DNA of 64,000 nt from Rhinatrema bivittatum (GCF_901001135.1 NC_042617.1:34991669-35055668), one strand, 5' to 3'. Shown: positions 11,976-24,010, numbered from the stretch's first letter. The notes: generated by a model not told the origin, from the letters alone. Numbers and translations are program-made.

Positions 11976-12675
11976 ATCAGGCTGATGCAATAAAGTGCGC
12001 GCAGCCTAGCGCACAGGTTTAACGCTCGAATGCGCGTTTTGGACATGCTGGACTAACGCCCGATGAAGTAAGGGGATTAGTGCATCCAGAACGCGTGTCC
12101 AAACAAATGCGTCACTAATAGCGCTCATCAAATGTAAATGCCATGTAGATGAGGCTATTAACTATTACCCCCAATGCAAAAAATTGCTGTGCGCACAATG
12201 TACACTATTTAACGCCAGTACCAGAGCTGGCGTAAAGTCTTGCTGCATGTCAAGGCCTCTACTTAAAAAACAAAAAATACTGCTTTTCTGTGAGTCCTCC
12301 TACTTAGTACTGTCATGATACTAAGGACCTACACCTTGTGATGACTAAAAATTATTAAAAAAATCAAAGGCTTGATGAAAAACAATTTTGGGGGACGCAC
12401 AATATACACTCTCCAGGCCGTGTATATATTGTGCCGCTAAATTATCTGTGGTGGGATAAAATGGACGCTCATGCTGAGTGTCTGTTTCCTAAGCCACACA
12501 CAGCCACGTCGCCTGTGCCAGGGACGTTCAGTTTATCCCCAGCCCGTCCTTTTTAGCGTGGCAGCTCATTCGAGAATTGCATCGTGCCCGGGAGAAGTGG
12601 ATGTGCGCACTTTGAAAAAACAGGTGCCCAGTTTGGACGCACATTTGAACGTGCATGATATTGCAACTGCCCCTC
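11976..12675. mobile_element. Fold-back non-autonomous DNA element (copy 1)
   Basis: It starts GGCTGATGCAATAAAGTGCG and ends near GATATTGCAACTG, an imperfect inverted terminal pair. It shares internal modules, such as CTGCTTTTCTGTG followed by a hairpin around a Lys-codon-rich stretch, with the copy at 25587-26215. It contains no protein-coding capacity. Boundaries are approximate. Confidence 0.5.
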
Positions 12676-13164
12676 TATATTCATTATTATCCAAATTGCA
12701 GCTGTTTGGCCTCTTCTCAAGCTTTAAACACATTTTAGTTTTATTTGCCAGCCTTCCTGAATAGTAATTCACCGCAGCCTCCTTTCTGGCCTCACGTTGG
12801 CGGACTCAGCCCCATAATGTTTACATGTTAATTAGAGTTTACATTTTAGTTAGAGTGAGCCAGAATGCCAGATGTTGGGATGCCGAAGTGTCCCAACCTC
12901 GTAAGCAAAAATAAAAGCTTAGGTGCTTCCTTGCTTTCAGAAGATTTGTGTAACTGAAATATATTTATTATTTTCAGTAGTATGCATGCTTTCATTAAAA
13001 ACATTTAATGTTTTTTTGGCCACCTTTCCAGTCAGAAAAACTGTCCAAAGCAGTGTAAACTAAAATACGTAAAAGCATCCCAGCATATGCAAAGTATACA
13101 ACTTGTTATTATATCAGAATAAAAACACACATGACAAACCCAAAAGTAAAATAAAGACATTACA
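12676..13164. other. Non-coding intron sequence
   Basis: Nothing identifiable. Confidence 0.4.
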
Positions 13165-13350
13165 CCAGCACAATTAAAGATTTATTTATTTATTTATTTA
13201 TAACTTTTCTATACCGACGTTCGTTTGTACATTATTATTATTATTATTCTTTAACACTTTTCTATACCGACCTTCATGAATAAATCCATATCAAATCGGT
13301 TTACTTGTAACAAGGGGTATAACTTAGTCAACCATTTAACAAGAGGCGAA
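13165..13350 (-). repeat. LINE-type 3' tail, reverse orientation
   Basis: TTTATTTATTTATTTATAAC followed by TTTTCTATACCGAC is the reverse complement of the L2-style end GTCGGTATA...AAATAAATAAA seen at 48083. The motif TTTTCTATACCGAC occurs twice (about 13205 and 13257), suggesting two overlapping or duplicated ends. The repeat may continue to about 13600. Confidence 0.55.
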
Positions 13351-14320
13351 AGTTACATAGAACAAGGAGGTAGTAACTTGGGGGGCTAAGTTAGCCGGAG
13401 GCAAAAGACTGCAAAACCGAATAAACTAAATAACGAAACAAAGAAACAGAGGCAAAAATATAATGCCTAAACTAGGCGGAGCGCCTAGTCAGGTAAGCCG
13501 AGTCCTGTCTGGTAGAAATTGCTGGTTTTGAAAGTTAAGGGAAGGCTCGGAGGAAGAGCCAGTGAACAAGTATAAACACACGGGAATTAGCATGAGAAAA
13601 AGAAATTACATCTCAATATTACAACGCAAAGTTACAGTAATATATAACATATTAACATGTCCAAAGCCACAAAATATAAAACATTAATCAGCATAACAAA
13701 TATATATAAAACACTAAGACAGCCTAGTGATAATATGCAAAGGTAATCACATTTATTTATAAATCCACGAGGGACATGATCAGCCACCACGCAGCTGTGC
13801 TTGTTAGCTGGTTTATACATAACCGGCAAACTAGTGGCGTTATTCAGCGGCACAGGAACAACCTTTATATAAATAAAAAAATCCCTGTGTTTTGGCTTTC
13901 TTTTCCCATTGTCACTGTGAAATGTCTCCTTCTGCCTTTGGAAATAAACATTTCATAGGTCTTGTCCTTGAGAATTCAGATTTCACTTGTCTAATCTCTC
14001 CTGTGATAAGACAGGAGAGCAAAGCTGAGCATATCTCTGGCTCTGTAACTGGGTTGCTTAGGAGCCACAAAAATATGTAACACAACACTGAGCAGATTGC
14101 TTTAATACCCCAATTAGTGCGGCAGGAAGGGCAGGGGGTCATCATGCCTGCACTCCCCAGCAGAGAAAGTCACTTAGCTGTCAGCTGAGAAGGTCTCGCC
14201 TTTCTTTTCCTGTAAGCAGTCTTCTGCTGCCCATTGTACCATTAACTTCTGTAACTGTCTCCTCCTTCGGATTCAGCGAGCGAGAGGACAGAGAAGAGAC
14301 CTTCATTAGGCTAATGAAGG
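13351..14320. other. Non-coding intron sequence
   Basis: The first 250 bases may be the body of the element whose tail is at 13165-13350. The rest shows no identifiable feature. Confidence 0.35.
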
Positions 14321-14530
14321 TTTTAAGGCAGGGGGGTGGGCAGCTCCGGTCCTCGAGTGCCGCAGACTGGCCGGGGATGTCAAGCTATCCTGAAAACTCA
14401 TGAGGTGCGATTGTGTGCGCTTTCTCCGTGGCATGCAGATGCACCTTCTGCGTACTCATTGTGAATATCCTGAAAGCCCCGACCAGATTGCAGTAAGCGA
14501 GGACTGGAATTGCCGAGCCCTCTTTTAAGG
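14321..14530. mobile_element. hAT-like MITE with 8-bp target duplication
   Basis: The element at 14329-14522 (194 bp) begins CAGGGGGGTGGGCAGCTCCG and ends with an imperfect complement (TTGCCGAGCCCTC). The inner arms are also palindromic around ATATCCTGAAA and ATCCTGAAAAC. It is flanked by the perfect direct repeat TTTTAAGG at 14321-14328 and 14523-14530. A CA-starting terminus with an 8-bp duplication is the hAT pattern. It encodes no transposase. Confidence 0.78.
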
Positions 14531-14814
14531 TAACCTGGTCCTATCATCAGGCAAAATCCTGTCCAACTGTTTTGATGACCGTCCTTCACCATATTTTGCA
14601 TTGAGCATGCAAATGCTGTCATGGAGATGTCAGCATTTAGATAGCGCCCTAAATCAGGGCACTTTTACACAGGTGCAATGAGTCCCTGCCCCAAAGAGCT
14701 TACATTCCGGGAGAGTAACTTTAAAAAGCCATTTCCATGGGCAAAGCAGTGCTTTACCCTGCAGAAGGTGGGTTTTTTAGAAAACTGCCCACCCTATATG
14801 CAGGTAAGTGTGCT

Positions 14815-15697
14815 ATTCCTGGGGGAGTTCTCTGCAAAAAAATTATAAATTCTGCTCCAAAAATGTAAACATTCTGTGCAAACAAAACAATTCTACAACT
14901 TTCTGCGCACTTTATCAAAGTACCTCATTATAATGGTTGTGTTCGAGTGATACTTAATTTAAAATGCAATTCATAAAAGTTATTAAAAAATGCATAATTT
15001 AACAAACTTTTTGTGCAGAATTGGCCCCAGAGTAGTGCAATAGTACATCAGAAGGCCTGACCTCACCCTTTCTCTCACGCTCACGTCCTCCCTCCATCAT
15101 GGGCTTGGCCACTCCAGCTCTCCCCATCCCACAGCATCATCCTCTCGGCGCTCGCTCATCCCCAGGCTGAATCCTTTCCTAGTTCTCTCGCTCCCCCAGC
15201 CTCAACACCTCCCAGTTCTCTTTCTCCAGCTTTTATCCCATTGCTTCCCCCATCCCCGCCATTGTCAGCTCCCATCATTTTCATTTGCTCTCTTTCTCCT
15301 CCTCAACTCGCTCTCCAGGTTGACCCCTCTGTCCAGATCTCTCCTTTTCCAGGCTTGACCTTTCCACTGGCCAGTTTTCTGTCCCTCCCCAGAGCCTCAA
15401 ATCCACAGAGTTCTCCTATTCATTCTTCCTAGCCCTTGCAGCTTGGTTTACCTCCATTTCTTTCAGAGCCACGAGGGCTAATAGGTGCAACAGCCTCTTC
15501 CTTCTATGGCCACCCCTGCGAATCCTCCTTCTGGGGTTATCAGGCTGACGGCTGCAGCAGCAGCTTCCTCTTCTGGGTCAGCATGGGTCACTTCTGGCAC
15601 TTCCACCGTTAGCGCCTGCACAGCCAATTCTGCACTGGAGGAGAATTCTGTACAAATTCTGCGCCGTGCAATTGCATAGATTTCCTCCAGGAGTAAA
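14815..15697. mobile_element. Non-autonomous DNA transposon with inverted ends
   Basis: The left end TTCCTGGGGGAGTTCTCTGC is complementary in outline to the right end (TTTCCTCCAGGAGTA), and both sides carry AATTCTGCnC-type subterminal repeats (14845-14880 and 15625-15665). TA dinucleotides flank both ends, which would fit a Tc1/mariner-type duplication. The CT-rich centre (15060-15480) gives meaningless open frames. Confidence 0.55.
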
Positions 15698-15759
15698 GTA
15701 CATGCATGAGACCACTGTGGGCAAACTTTTACCTGAAGTAATGGGAAAGGTTTGCATTT

Positions 15760-16030
15760 ATGAGGTCAATAATTAAAAAAAAAAAAAAGCTGGATAAGTT
15801 ATCCAGCTAAATGGCAATGTTTTTAATGTAGAGCCATTTATCTGGCTAAAATCCAGCCAGATTAAAAAAAAAAAGAAGATGTTCTGGGGCAAGCCAAAGT
15901 TATCTGGCTAACATAGCTGAGTTTTGTTTGTATCCAGCTGAGCTAGCCAGATAACTTTAGAGCTTCTACTGTCCCCATGTGGCCAGATAACTTTAGCGTT
16001 AACTGGCTGTATTCAAAAGAATATAGTTGT
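15760..16030. repeat. Repeat rich in GTTATCTGGCTAA/TTAGCCAGATAAC motifs (left part)
   Basis: Short motifs such as AAGTTATCTGGCTAAC and its complement occur several times in both orientations, giving hairpin potential. The same motif resumes at 18736-18960 after the L2 insertion, so the two parts were probably one fold-back repeat. Confidence 0.55.
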
Positions 16031-16259
16031 TAATTAGAACTGCATTTAAAAACTAAAAAATTAAAACAAAAAACATTGTAGGCCTAATGGTCCTAACAAA
16101 CATCTTTACAAAGTTAATTTTAACTCTTTAAGGGGCTGGTGCTGCTTCCCACGCCCTGATCCAGTCAAAAATTGCCTTGCTGGGGCCCCCCTCTCTTCCA
16201 CAAATCCTCCGCCTTATATTTGGAAGATCTTTAGCCTGAATTGAGTGACCCATGACCTT

Positions 16260-18735
16260 TTTTATTTATAATAATAAAATTACATATCACCCCCAATTCA
16301 ACACTGAACACCTCCAAGAAACCCTTCAAATGGAATTAACTAATATTAATCTATCATTCTGATGAAGCCATAACATCATGGTTAATGATCACTAAAATAG
16401 TAGCTGATAACATCAATCCAATCATAACTAAATCAATAAAGCCATCAAAATACAACAATCCATGGTATTATGATAGCATCAGAGCATCTAAACGATTAGT
16501 CAGGAAAAAAGAAAGAGAATGGAGACGAAACAAAACCTCGGTCACTCTAAACAGATACCAAACATATCTAGCACAATATAAATCTTCCATCAACAACGCA
16601 AAAAAAGAATATTTCTCTAAAAAAATCAACAAATTTCATCATAACCCCAGAATGCTCTTCTCAATAGTACAATACCTCACAAAGACTACTCATAAACCTA
16701 CTTGCACATCACACAGTAGTGACGATTTTGCTGCATTCTTTAGCAATAAAATATTAAACCTAATTCAACTTCATCAATAACACCCAATCCATATGTCTGA
16801 ACATAAAAATAAAATCAAAATGGACCAGCTTCGACACCTCCTCCGCCATCCAGATCCAATCAATCATCAAGAAAATGAATCCTGCCAACTACCCTCTGGA
16901 TAGCATCCACATAACAAGCCTCAAGACAATTGAACCTATTATAACAAAAGTAATCACCAAGATCGTCAATTTATCACTTACTGAAGGAAACTATCCCAAT
17001 TGTCTCAAATCAGCAATAATGAAACCCATACTAAAAAAGAATAACCTTGACCCAAATAACCTATCAAACTACCGCCCTATTTCTAATCTACCCTTTATTG
17101 CCAAAATCATCGAAAAAGTAGTTCACTCACAACTTGATGAATACCTGGAAACAAACAACATCCTATCCCCAAACCAATATGGTTTTAGAAAGAACCTCAA
17201 TACTAAGACTCTCCTTCTCTCATTAAATGACACTATTCTAAGAGGATTTGATAATGGAAAGCAATATCTACTAGTACTCCTTGGCCTCTCTGCAGCATTT
17301 GATACTGTAAATCATCAAGTTCTTCTAGAACGACTATCTAAAATTGGTGTAGCTGACACTACTTTACAATGGTTTTCATCTTATCTCTCCAACAGAAGCT
17401 ACCAAGTTTCATTCAATAACATCTCTAAGACAATTAACCTCAATACTGGAGTTCCACAAGGCTCAGCATTATCTACCACTCTATTCAACATATACCTTTT
17501 ACCAATTTGCCAGCTACTAAATGATCTTCAAATCACCCACTACCTCTACGCAGATGACATACAACTTTTAAATCCCATAAAAAACTCCATTGATGAAACA
17601 TATAAAGACACTGCCATACTACTTGAATCAATCAAGCAACTCCTTACAAAATTAAAACTCATAATCAACATTGATAAAACTGAAATACTTATCATGAACA
17701 AAAAACCCAATGTAACACCACCACCTCTATTCGCAACACACAATCAAATTAACCCAATATCCCCTGTCACTCACGCCAGAAACTTTGGCGTAATCATATG
17801 TTATTATCAATCATACAATAACCACATAACTACCAAAATCAAAGAAGGATATCACAAATTCCTAATCCTAAGGCGAATAAAACCTTTTCTAAATTCAGTA
17901 GATTTCAGAACAGTTTTACAACTAATAATTTTCTCAACCATTGACTACTGTAATTCCCTCATGATTGGCCTTCCGTACATCAACATCAAGCCTCTGCAGA
18001 TTCTTCAGAACTCAGCAGCCAGAATTTTAACTGGAAAAAAAAAAGAATGATCACATCACCCCAATACTAACTTCACTACACTGGCTTCCTATTAAATCCC
18101 GAATTGAATACAAGATTTTGACAATTATACACAATACACTCAGATCACCACAAACAAACAAGCTTAAAAATTACTCCACAGAATAACAGGAATCTTCGAT
18201 CAAATAACACTTCTCGTCTAATAATTCCTCCCATTAGAGATGCTCATCTATCAACAACAAGAATTAGAGCTTTCTCCATTGCCTGTCCAAAAAAATGAAA
18301 CTCCCTACCACCTTATTTGAGAACTCATACTAATATCAAAACGTTCAAGAAGGATTTAAAGACTTTGCTTTTTCATAAAGTGTACATTAATGATTATTTA
18401 ATTCAACATTCTAACTTAGATCAATACTACCAACCAAACCCATGCAAGAGAGATATTGAAAAAACATCTGGCATCAACCATTGTAGTAGCAATATGAATT
18501 TATAACAACGCTAGAAGTCCATCCCTAACATGAATAAATCCCAATCCTCATTTTCCCTTTATTTCCTTCTCCTCCCCTTTTCACCACCAACCTCTCCCCC
18601 ATCCCTTCATCTCTCCCACTGTTAATTTGTGCAACTATGTTTAATTGTTTATTCTCTGTTTGAGTTTTGTAAACCATTATGATGGCTGCACCGAATGACG
18701 GTATATAAAACTGAACAAATAAATAAATAAATAAT
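16260..18735 (+). mobile_element. L2-type LINE, ORF2 degraded but RT core open
   Basis: 16385-16780 encodes the region between endonuclease and RT (RLVRKKEREWRRNK). After one interruption, 16875-18050 encodes a 391-residue RT with NYRPISNLPFIAKIIEKVV, GVPQGSALSTTLFN and the catalytic YADD box (HYLYADDIQLL). The C-terminus continues past an A-rich frameshift at about 18040 with further breaks. The 3' end reads GACGGTATATAAAACTG and then an AAAT repeat (18713-18734), the usual L2-style tail. The endonuclease is missing. Codon use is strikingly A-rich compared with the DIRS copies nearby. Confidence 0.82.
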
Positions 18736-18960
18736 GCTACTCCATTTAACTGGTACATTCTTTTTGAGTATAACTGGTTAAGGCCAGATATCTTTAAACT
18801 TAACTGGCAATATTAGGTTTTAAGTTATCGGGCAAAATGTAGTCCAACTAACTTTAATTGGAGATAGTCAGCAGGACATTTGTTTCACCTACTTTCTGGG
18901 GGCAAGTTATCTGGCTAACCATAGCTGGATAACTTGTCCTGTCTGGACATACTAATGAAT
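18736..18960. repeat. Repeat rich in TTATCTGGCTAA motifs (right part)
   Basis: Continuation of the motif-rich repeat seen at 15760-16030, including AAGTTATCTGGCTAACC and GGATAACTTGTCC. Confidence 0.5.
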
Positions 18961-19129
18961 TTTCAAGAGCATGCAGAGAATTTTTCAGAGAAAAACTACT
19001 TGCCCTATTTAGCAGGTGTAAATGTGTTTGGGTAATGTTTTTCCTGGGATAACTTTCAAAGTGAGAGTGTGCATATGTTTAGAAAATTAGTGCACAGTCA
19101 GATTTTCCACTTTTGGGCCAGTCTTAAAA

Positions 19130-19262
19130 TTGCTCCCAAGTGGGTGCTTGTGGCAGTGACTTGCTCGAGGTCACAGCAAATGTCAGTGGCAGGAGGAGGA
19201 TTTGAACCCAGGTCTCCTCATTACAAGTCCCTTATTCTAAGCACTAGGCCACCTGCTCTCCC
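19130..19262 (-). mobile_element. tRNA-derived SINE (MIR/CORE-SINE-like)
   Basis: On the minus strand it starts with a tRNA-like head. A box-A-like TGGCCTAGTGC lies at 19241-19251 and a box-B GGTTCAAATCC at 19198-19208. TGCCACTGAC, TGTGACCTCGAGCAAGTCAC follows, the motif seen in MIR-type SINEs just after the tRNA part. No clear L2-like 3' tail was found, so the copy is probably truncated. Confidence 0.7.
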
Positions 19263-19539
19263 CTCTGCTGCTGTTTGAAATGAATTTCTCTTTGACTTGC
19301 TGTGTCCTTTATATCAGATAACCTTAAATCTTTTCCAGCATTTTTTACTACAAATCTGATTTAAGTTTTTGGCTCCTTTGTGCTTATGGCAAGATGGTTT
19401 TGCCAATACACGTCCAAGTGTTGATCACTCGGATACCACACATCTTTCCTCCTCTTAATCAGAGCAGTGTTTAATAATTATTAATTGCATAACACTGTAT
19501 ATTGTAAAGTACATTAGTACAAAGTCGCCAATCCTGAGA

Positions 19540-19989
19540 TTTTACGGGTTGGCTTGGGTGCAGAAGATGACTAAGGAGTGGTAAAGAGAGTAGTTCAGCC
19601 CGATTGATCAAGGTGGCCTTGGTTTGAGGTTCTATTTTGGCTGTTGGTGGTTCGCTCTCTCTATCTCGGAACTTGGGTCTCCTCAGACAGAATGAAGCGT
19701 TTTGCAGGGATCCGGTTCAGTTCCGACTTGCGGCCTGGTTCTTGAGGGGATTTGTTTAAGCAAGAAAGGATATTCTTGAGAGATGGTGGATACCTTATTG
19801 CCTTCTCGGGAAAGTTCTACATCCCTAGTATATTGTATATCAGGGTTTGGTAGATTTTTGAAGACTGGTACACTGCTAGGCAGGTATTTTCCTAAAGGGA
19901 ATTTGATGCCGTCCATGTGGTAGTTTTTTTTGCAAAGAGGGTTGGATAAATATCTGGCTCTCAGTTTCTTGAAAGTACAAATAATGGCA
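19540..19989 (+). mobile_element. DIRS element G, recombinase N-terminal part (host of nested copy)
   Basis: 19770-19985 aligns by eye with the N-terminal region of DIRS tyrosine recombinases. The pattern is GYS..MVDTLLPSRESSTS, then LQRGLDKYLALSFLKVQI, matching GYSDAVVATLLRSRKTSTS and IQAGLAKGLSCSSLRVQV in element C. The gene is interrupted by a complete DIRS element at 19990 and resumes at 24515. Stops are scattered through it. Its start is not defined. Confidence 0.65.
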
Positions 19990-20114
19990 GTTCCCTGTAC
20001 GTATCCGGATCAGTCCAGACTGCTGTGTTTAGCTTCCCTTCCAGCTGATGGAGACAGAGAAAAACTTGAAGGGCACCCACTAATATACCAGTGTGCCACT
20101 TGCGATCCCTTCAG
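19990..20114 (+). repeat. DIRS A left inverted terminal repeat
   Basis: It starts GTTCCCTGTACGTATCCGG and runs to GCGATCCCTTCAG. The reverse complement of 24359-24477 matches it closely throughout. A second copy of the motif TCTCTGTCTCCAGCAGATG follows at 20115-20145. Confidence 0.85.
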
Positions 20115-20539
20115 TATTTCTCTGTCTCCAGCAGATGAAGGTGGCAGAACCTGCGGTCCTGGTACTATCCTTAATTTAAAAAAAAAAAAAAAAAAGGAAA
20201 GCAACAGCATAACAGTTTTTTTCTGTACCTCTAGTTAGACCAAAGCGGCTCCTTTTTAAGAAAAAAAAAAAAAAAGCTCTGAGCACTTTGCCTCTCGGGG
20301 AGAAGTCAGCAAGGCTGTCTCCCTGGTTGCAGGCTTGGCTGCCGAAGTCTTTTGATTTCTTCCGCTAATTTGCAGCCTCTATTCCTTGAGTACTGGTGAG
20401 TGACTAGGGGGGATTTACTGGTGGGCTGGTCTCTCCCCCCTTGGCCCAGAGTCTGCAATACTCTGGGCCATGCGAGTTGCGGTGATTCTTGGGGGAAAAA
20501 AAAATTTCGAGTGCTTTATTTTTTTTGCTCTGCAGTCTC

Positions 20540-20920
20540 CCGAGCTCCGGAGGGTGTTATTTTTTAGTGTTTCCCCTGCCTCTGAGCCTAAGCGATGCCG
20601 TGTGCATTGCGTAGAGCGCTTGTGGGGAGCCGGCGGGGAGGCTCTCCCGCGAGAGCCTCTGCTCCTGCTGCATCCCCAGAGGAGAAGGCTCTTCATCCTT
20701 TAAAAGAGGGGGCTACGGGGAGGACTGCTGGAGGCCCAGTGGTGCAGGTTAGCCTTCACATGGTGTCGGCTCAAAGGCTGTTGTGGCTCTGTAACTGGTC
20801 GGCTGATGTATCATTTAAGTCTCAGTTGGGGAACTTCCTTTCAGAGGAAAATTCTTGTTTGGTGAAGATTTGGAACAGCTTATTAAATCTTTAGGGGATA
20901 ATAAGGTATACAAGCTTCCC
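20540..20920 (+). pseudogene. DIRS A gag remnant
   Basis: The start resembles the gag N-terminal zone of element D (Cys/Arg-rich, then a SAPAASPE-like stretch). It jumps at about 20720 straight to the C-terminal motif RLLWLCNWSADVSFKSQLGN, which matches RFLWLSNWAADASSKSQLGS in D. About 1 kb of gag is therefore deleted. The next block reads LEQLIKSLGDNKVYKLPED in another frame. Confidence 0.7.
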
Positions 20921-21124
20921 GAGGATACGCCTTCCAAGCCTTTTGGACCGTCGCGGTCGCTTTTCAAGGTCAGCGCCAGTTTCGGCAGACCAGGCCGTCC
21001 TACGGTCAACGTCAATCTTCGGGTAGGCCCCAGGCTTGGACTTCTTCCTTTCGAGGCTGTCGGCCTGCTCGTGATGGAGTCCATCCAGGTCAGGCAGCCA
21101 AGTCCTCACAATGAGATAATGCCG

Positions 21125-22720
21125 ACCCATTCCTCTGTTCCGGTGATAGGGGGTTGGCGCTCCCTATTCTACGAGGAGTGGGTCAACATAATGTCCGACC
21201 GGTGGGTTCTAAGCATCATAGAATATAGCTACGCGTTAGAATTTGCTCGGCCCCTGCGAGACCTGTTTCTAATCTCTCCCTTCGGATCTCTTCAAAACGG
21301 CACATCATGGCTCAAACCCTTCGGTTGGAGGATCTGGGAGCGGTTGTTTCAGTTCCTCCGGACGAGCACCGGACGGGGAGGTATTCGATTTATTTCGTGG
21401 GCTCCAAGAAGGAAGGCTCTTTTCGACCAATCCTTGACCTGAAGAAGGTCAATAGAGCCCTCCGGTTGCCCCGTTTTCGCATGGAGACCCTGCTTTCGGT
21501 GATGGCGGCTGTATGCAAAGGAGAGTTTCTAGCTTCGCTGAACTTGACGGTTCTCTGCAAATATTATCAGTTCCAAGCCCTTCTGTTCGGACTGGCGACC
21601 GCCCCACGCACATTTACGAAGGTGATGGTGGTGGTAGTGGCAGCCCTTCAGCGAGAAGGCATTCTGGTTCATCCATATTTGGATGACTAACTGATCCGAG
21701 CGAAGTCAGAGCACCTGTGCAGGTTAGCGGTCAACAGAGTGCTGCACAGCCTTCCCTCTCTAGGTTAGGTCATTAACACCACCAAGAGTCACTTGTCTCC
21801 TGTTCAGGTTCTGGACTTCTTAGGCGCATGCTTTGACATGCAGATGGGGAAAGTCTTCCTCATGCAGAAGCGGATCGGCAAGCTGATGTCGCAGGTTTGT
21901 CGCATCCTGTCCCTGCCAGTGGCTAAGGTGAGGGACTACTTGCAGGTGCTTGGTTCTATGGCATCTACTCTGGAGTTGGTTTCTTGGGCCTTTGCTCATA
22001 TGAGGCTGTTACAAAGAGCATTGCTTTCCGTTGGGATCCCAAATCGGAAGAGTTCAGATTCTGTTGCCTCTTCAGGAACCGACCAGGTCCAGTCTGGAAT
22101 GGTGGTTGATCCTCGAGAACTTAAGTCGGGGAGTGGAGCTGGAAGTGCCGCAATGGGTGATCGTGACGACAGACACCAGTCTCTCCGGTTGGGGGGGGGG
22201 GCAGTTTGCCAGTCTCATGCGGCACAAGGTCAGTGGACACAGCAGGAAGCGCAGTGGTCCATCAACCGTCTGGAAACCAGGGCAGTGCGGCTAGCCTTGC
22301 TGAAGTTTCTTCCCTCATCCGTCATCAGTCTGTACGGATTTTGTCCGACAATGCGACAACTGTGGCATATATCATTCATCAAGGGGGAACGAAAAGCCAG
22401 TCGGTGGCCTTAGAGGCAGACATGCTGATGGTCTGGGCGGAAGGAAATCTCCCCCGTCTGGTGGCATCGCACATAGCCGGAGTGGACAACGTTCAGGCGG
22501 ACTTCTTAAGTCGCCAGCGATTGGACCCCGGAGAATGGAAGCTCTCAGACGAGGCGATGAAGCTCTTGACTCGTCAGTGGGGCGTTCCTTGGCTGGATTT
22601 GATGGTGACTTGGTTGAATGCGAAGGCGGCTCTATTCTTAGTCGCAGAAGGGAGCAAGGGGCGGAAGGAGTGGATGCCCATGTCCTTCCCTGGCCCCGTG
22701 ACATTCTGCTCTACATGTTC
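21125..22720 (+). pseudogene. DIRS A reverse transcriptase/RNase H, broken
   Basis: Frames in order: 21190-21300 (YALEFARPLRDLFLIS), 21307-21690 (GRYSIYFVGSKKEG, RPILDLKKVNRALRLPRFRM, LFGLATAPRTFTKVM, HPYLDD), 21793 onward (VLDFLGACFD, LGSMASTLELV), and RNase H at 22160-22530 (VTTDTSLSGWG, LSDNATTVAYI, HIAGVDNVQADFLS). The residue after YLDD is a stop where other copies have Trp. About 15 residues are missing before YQFQALLFGL. A ten-base poly-G at about 22191 shifts the frame within RNase H. Confidence 0.82.
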
Positions 22721-22869
22721 CCTCCCTGGCCCCTAGTGGTCAAGGTCATGCGAAGAATAGAGCCCCATCAAGGCTCGGTCATCCTTGTGGCTCCGGAGTG
22801 GGCCTCGGAGGCTGTGGTTCGCAAACCTGGTCAACTTGGCAGTGGACAGTCTGCTTCGTCTCAGTCACC

Positions 22870-23990
22870 TTCCGAATCTTCTGAGGCAAGGTCCAGTATT
22901 TTTCGACCAGTCTAGCAGCCTGGTTTATAAAAGGAGGCAATTGAGAAAGAAGGGTTATCTGGACGCGGTCATTTCTACCCTTTTGAGGGCATGTAAGACC
23001 TCTACGATGCTTACATATGTTAAGAGTCTGGAAGGTGTTCGATTCGTGGTGTACTGGTTTGGGCATTGCCCCACGCTGTACCTCTTGTTCATATACTCGC
23101 TTTCTTACAGGAAGGGTTGAAGAAAGGTCTGGCGTACAGTTCTCTCAGGGTGCAGGTGGCAGTCCTGGGCTGTTTGCGGGGGGAAATTGATGGAATGTCC
23201 CTGGCAGCTCATCCGGACGTTTCGCATCTTCTGCGGGGTGCTAAACACTTGAAGCCCCCAGTATGGTCGGTGTGTCCTCCTTGGAGTCTGAATCTGGTTC
23301 TTCGTTCTTCGTGGGTTGTGCAGGCCTCCTTTTGAGCCCTCAAATGGGCCATTTTGAAGGATCTAATGCTCAAGTCTGTTTTCCTAGTGGCTATCTGCTC
23401 GGCGGGGCACATATCGGAGCTTCAAGCACTGTCTTGTAGGGAACCTTTTCTTAGGTTTACAGCTTCAGGGGTGTCTCTCAGAATGGTTCCGTCCTTTCTC
23501 CCGAAAGTAGTGTCTGCCTTCCACTTGAACCAGTCTGTGGAGTTGCCAGCTTTCCCAGATTTGGATTCTGGGTCTCCTCAGGATCACGACTTGAGGAAGT
23601 TAGATGTCCGGCGGGTTCTCCTTCGCTATTTGGAGGCTACTAATCACTTCAGGTTGTCAGACCATCTCTTTGTCCTTTGAAGCGGTCCTAAGAAAGGGCA
23701 TAAGGCATCCAAGGCTACCACTGCCCGTTGGTTGAAGGAAGCGATCGCTTCAACATATATCTGTCATGGCCGGGCAGTACCAGATGGTTTAAAAGCTCAT
23801 TCAGTCCGCTCTCAAGCTGCATCTTGGGCAGACAGTCAGCTGGTCTCACCACAGGAGATATGTAGAGCGGCGACTTGGAAGTCTTTGCACACTTTTGCTA
23901 GGCATTATCTGTTAGACGTCCAGGCTCCGGATGCCGACTGTTTTGGCAGTAGTGTGCTTCGTGCAGGACTCTCCAGGTCCCACCCCATGT
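22870..23990 (+). pseudogene. DIRS A tyrosine recombinase, broken
   Basis: The core-binding part is at 22925-23065 (KKGYLDAVISTLLRACKTST) and 23100-23330 (GLAYSSLRVQVAVLGCLRGE). The catalytic part is at 23354-23680 and 23732-23992. The first catalytic arginine region reads SAGHISELQAL where element C has SAHRVSEFQAL, so the arginine is lost. The HxxR box AHSVR and the tyrosine in TFARHYLLDV are retained. A stop splits FVL from SGPKKGHKAS at about 23678. Confidence 0.8.
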
Positions 23991-24010
23991 AGGGCAGCTT
24001 GGGTCCATCC

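Noticed and set aside
11976..12675. 8-bp direct repeat TTCATTAT near the two ends of the fold-back element as a target duplication
   Set aside because: The right copy lies about ten bases beyond the inferred end, so the match may be chance.
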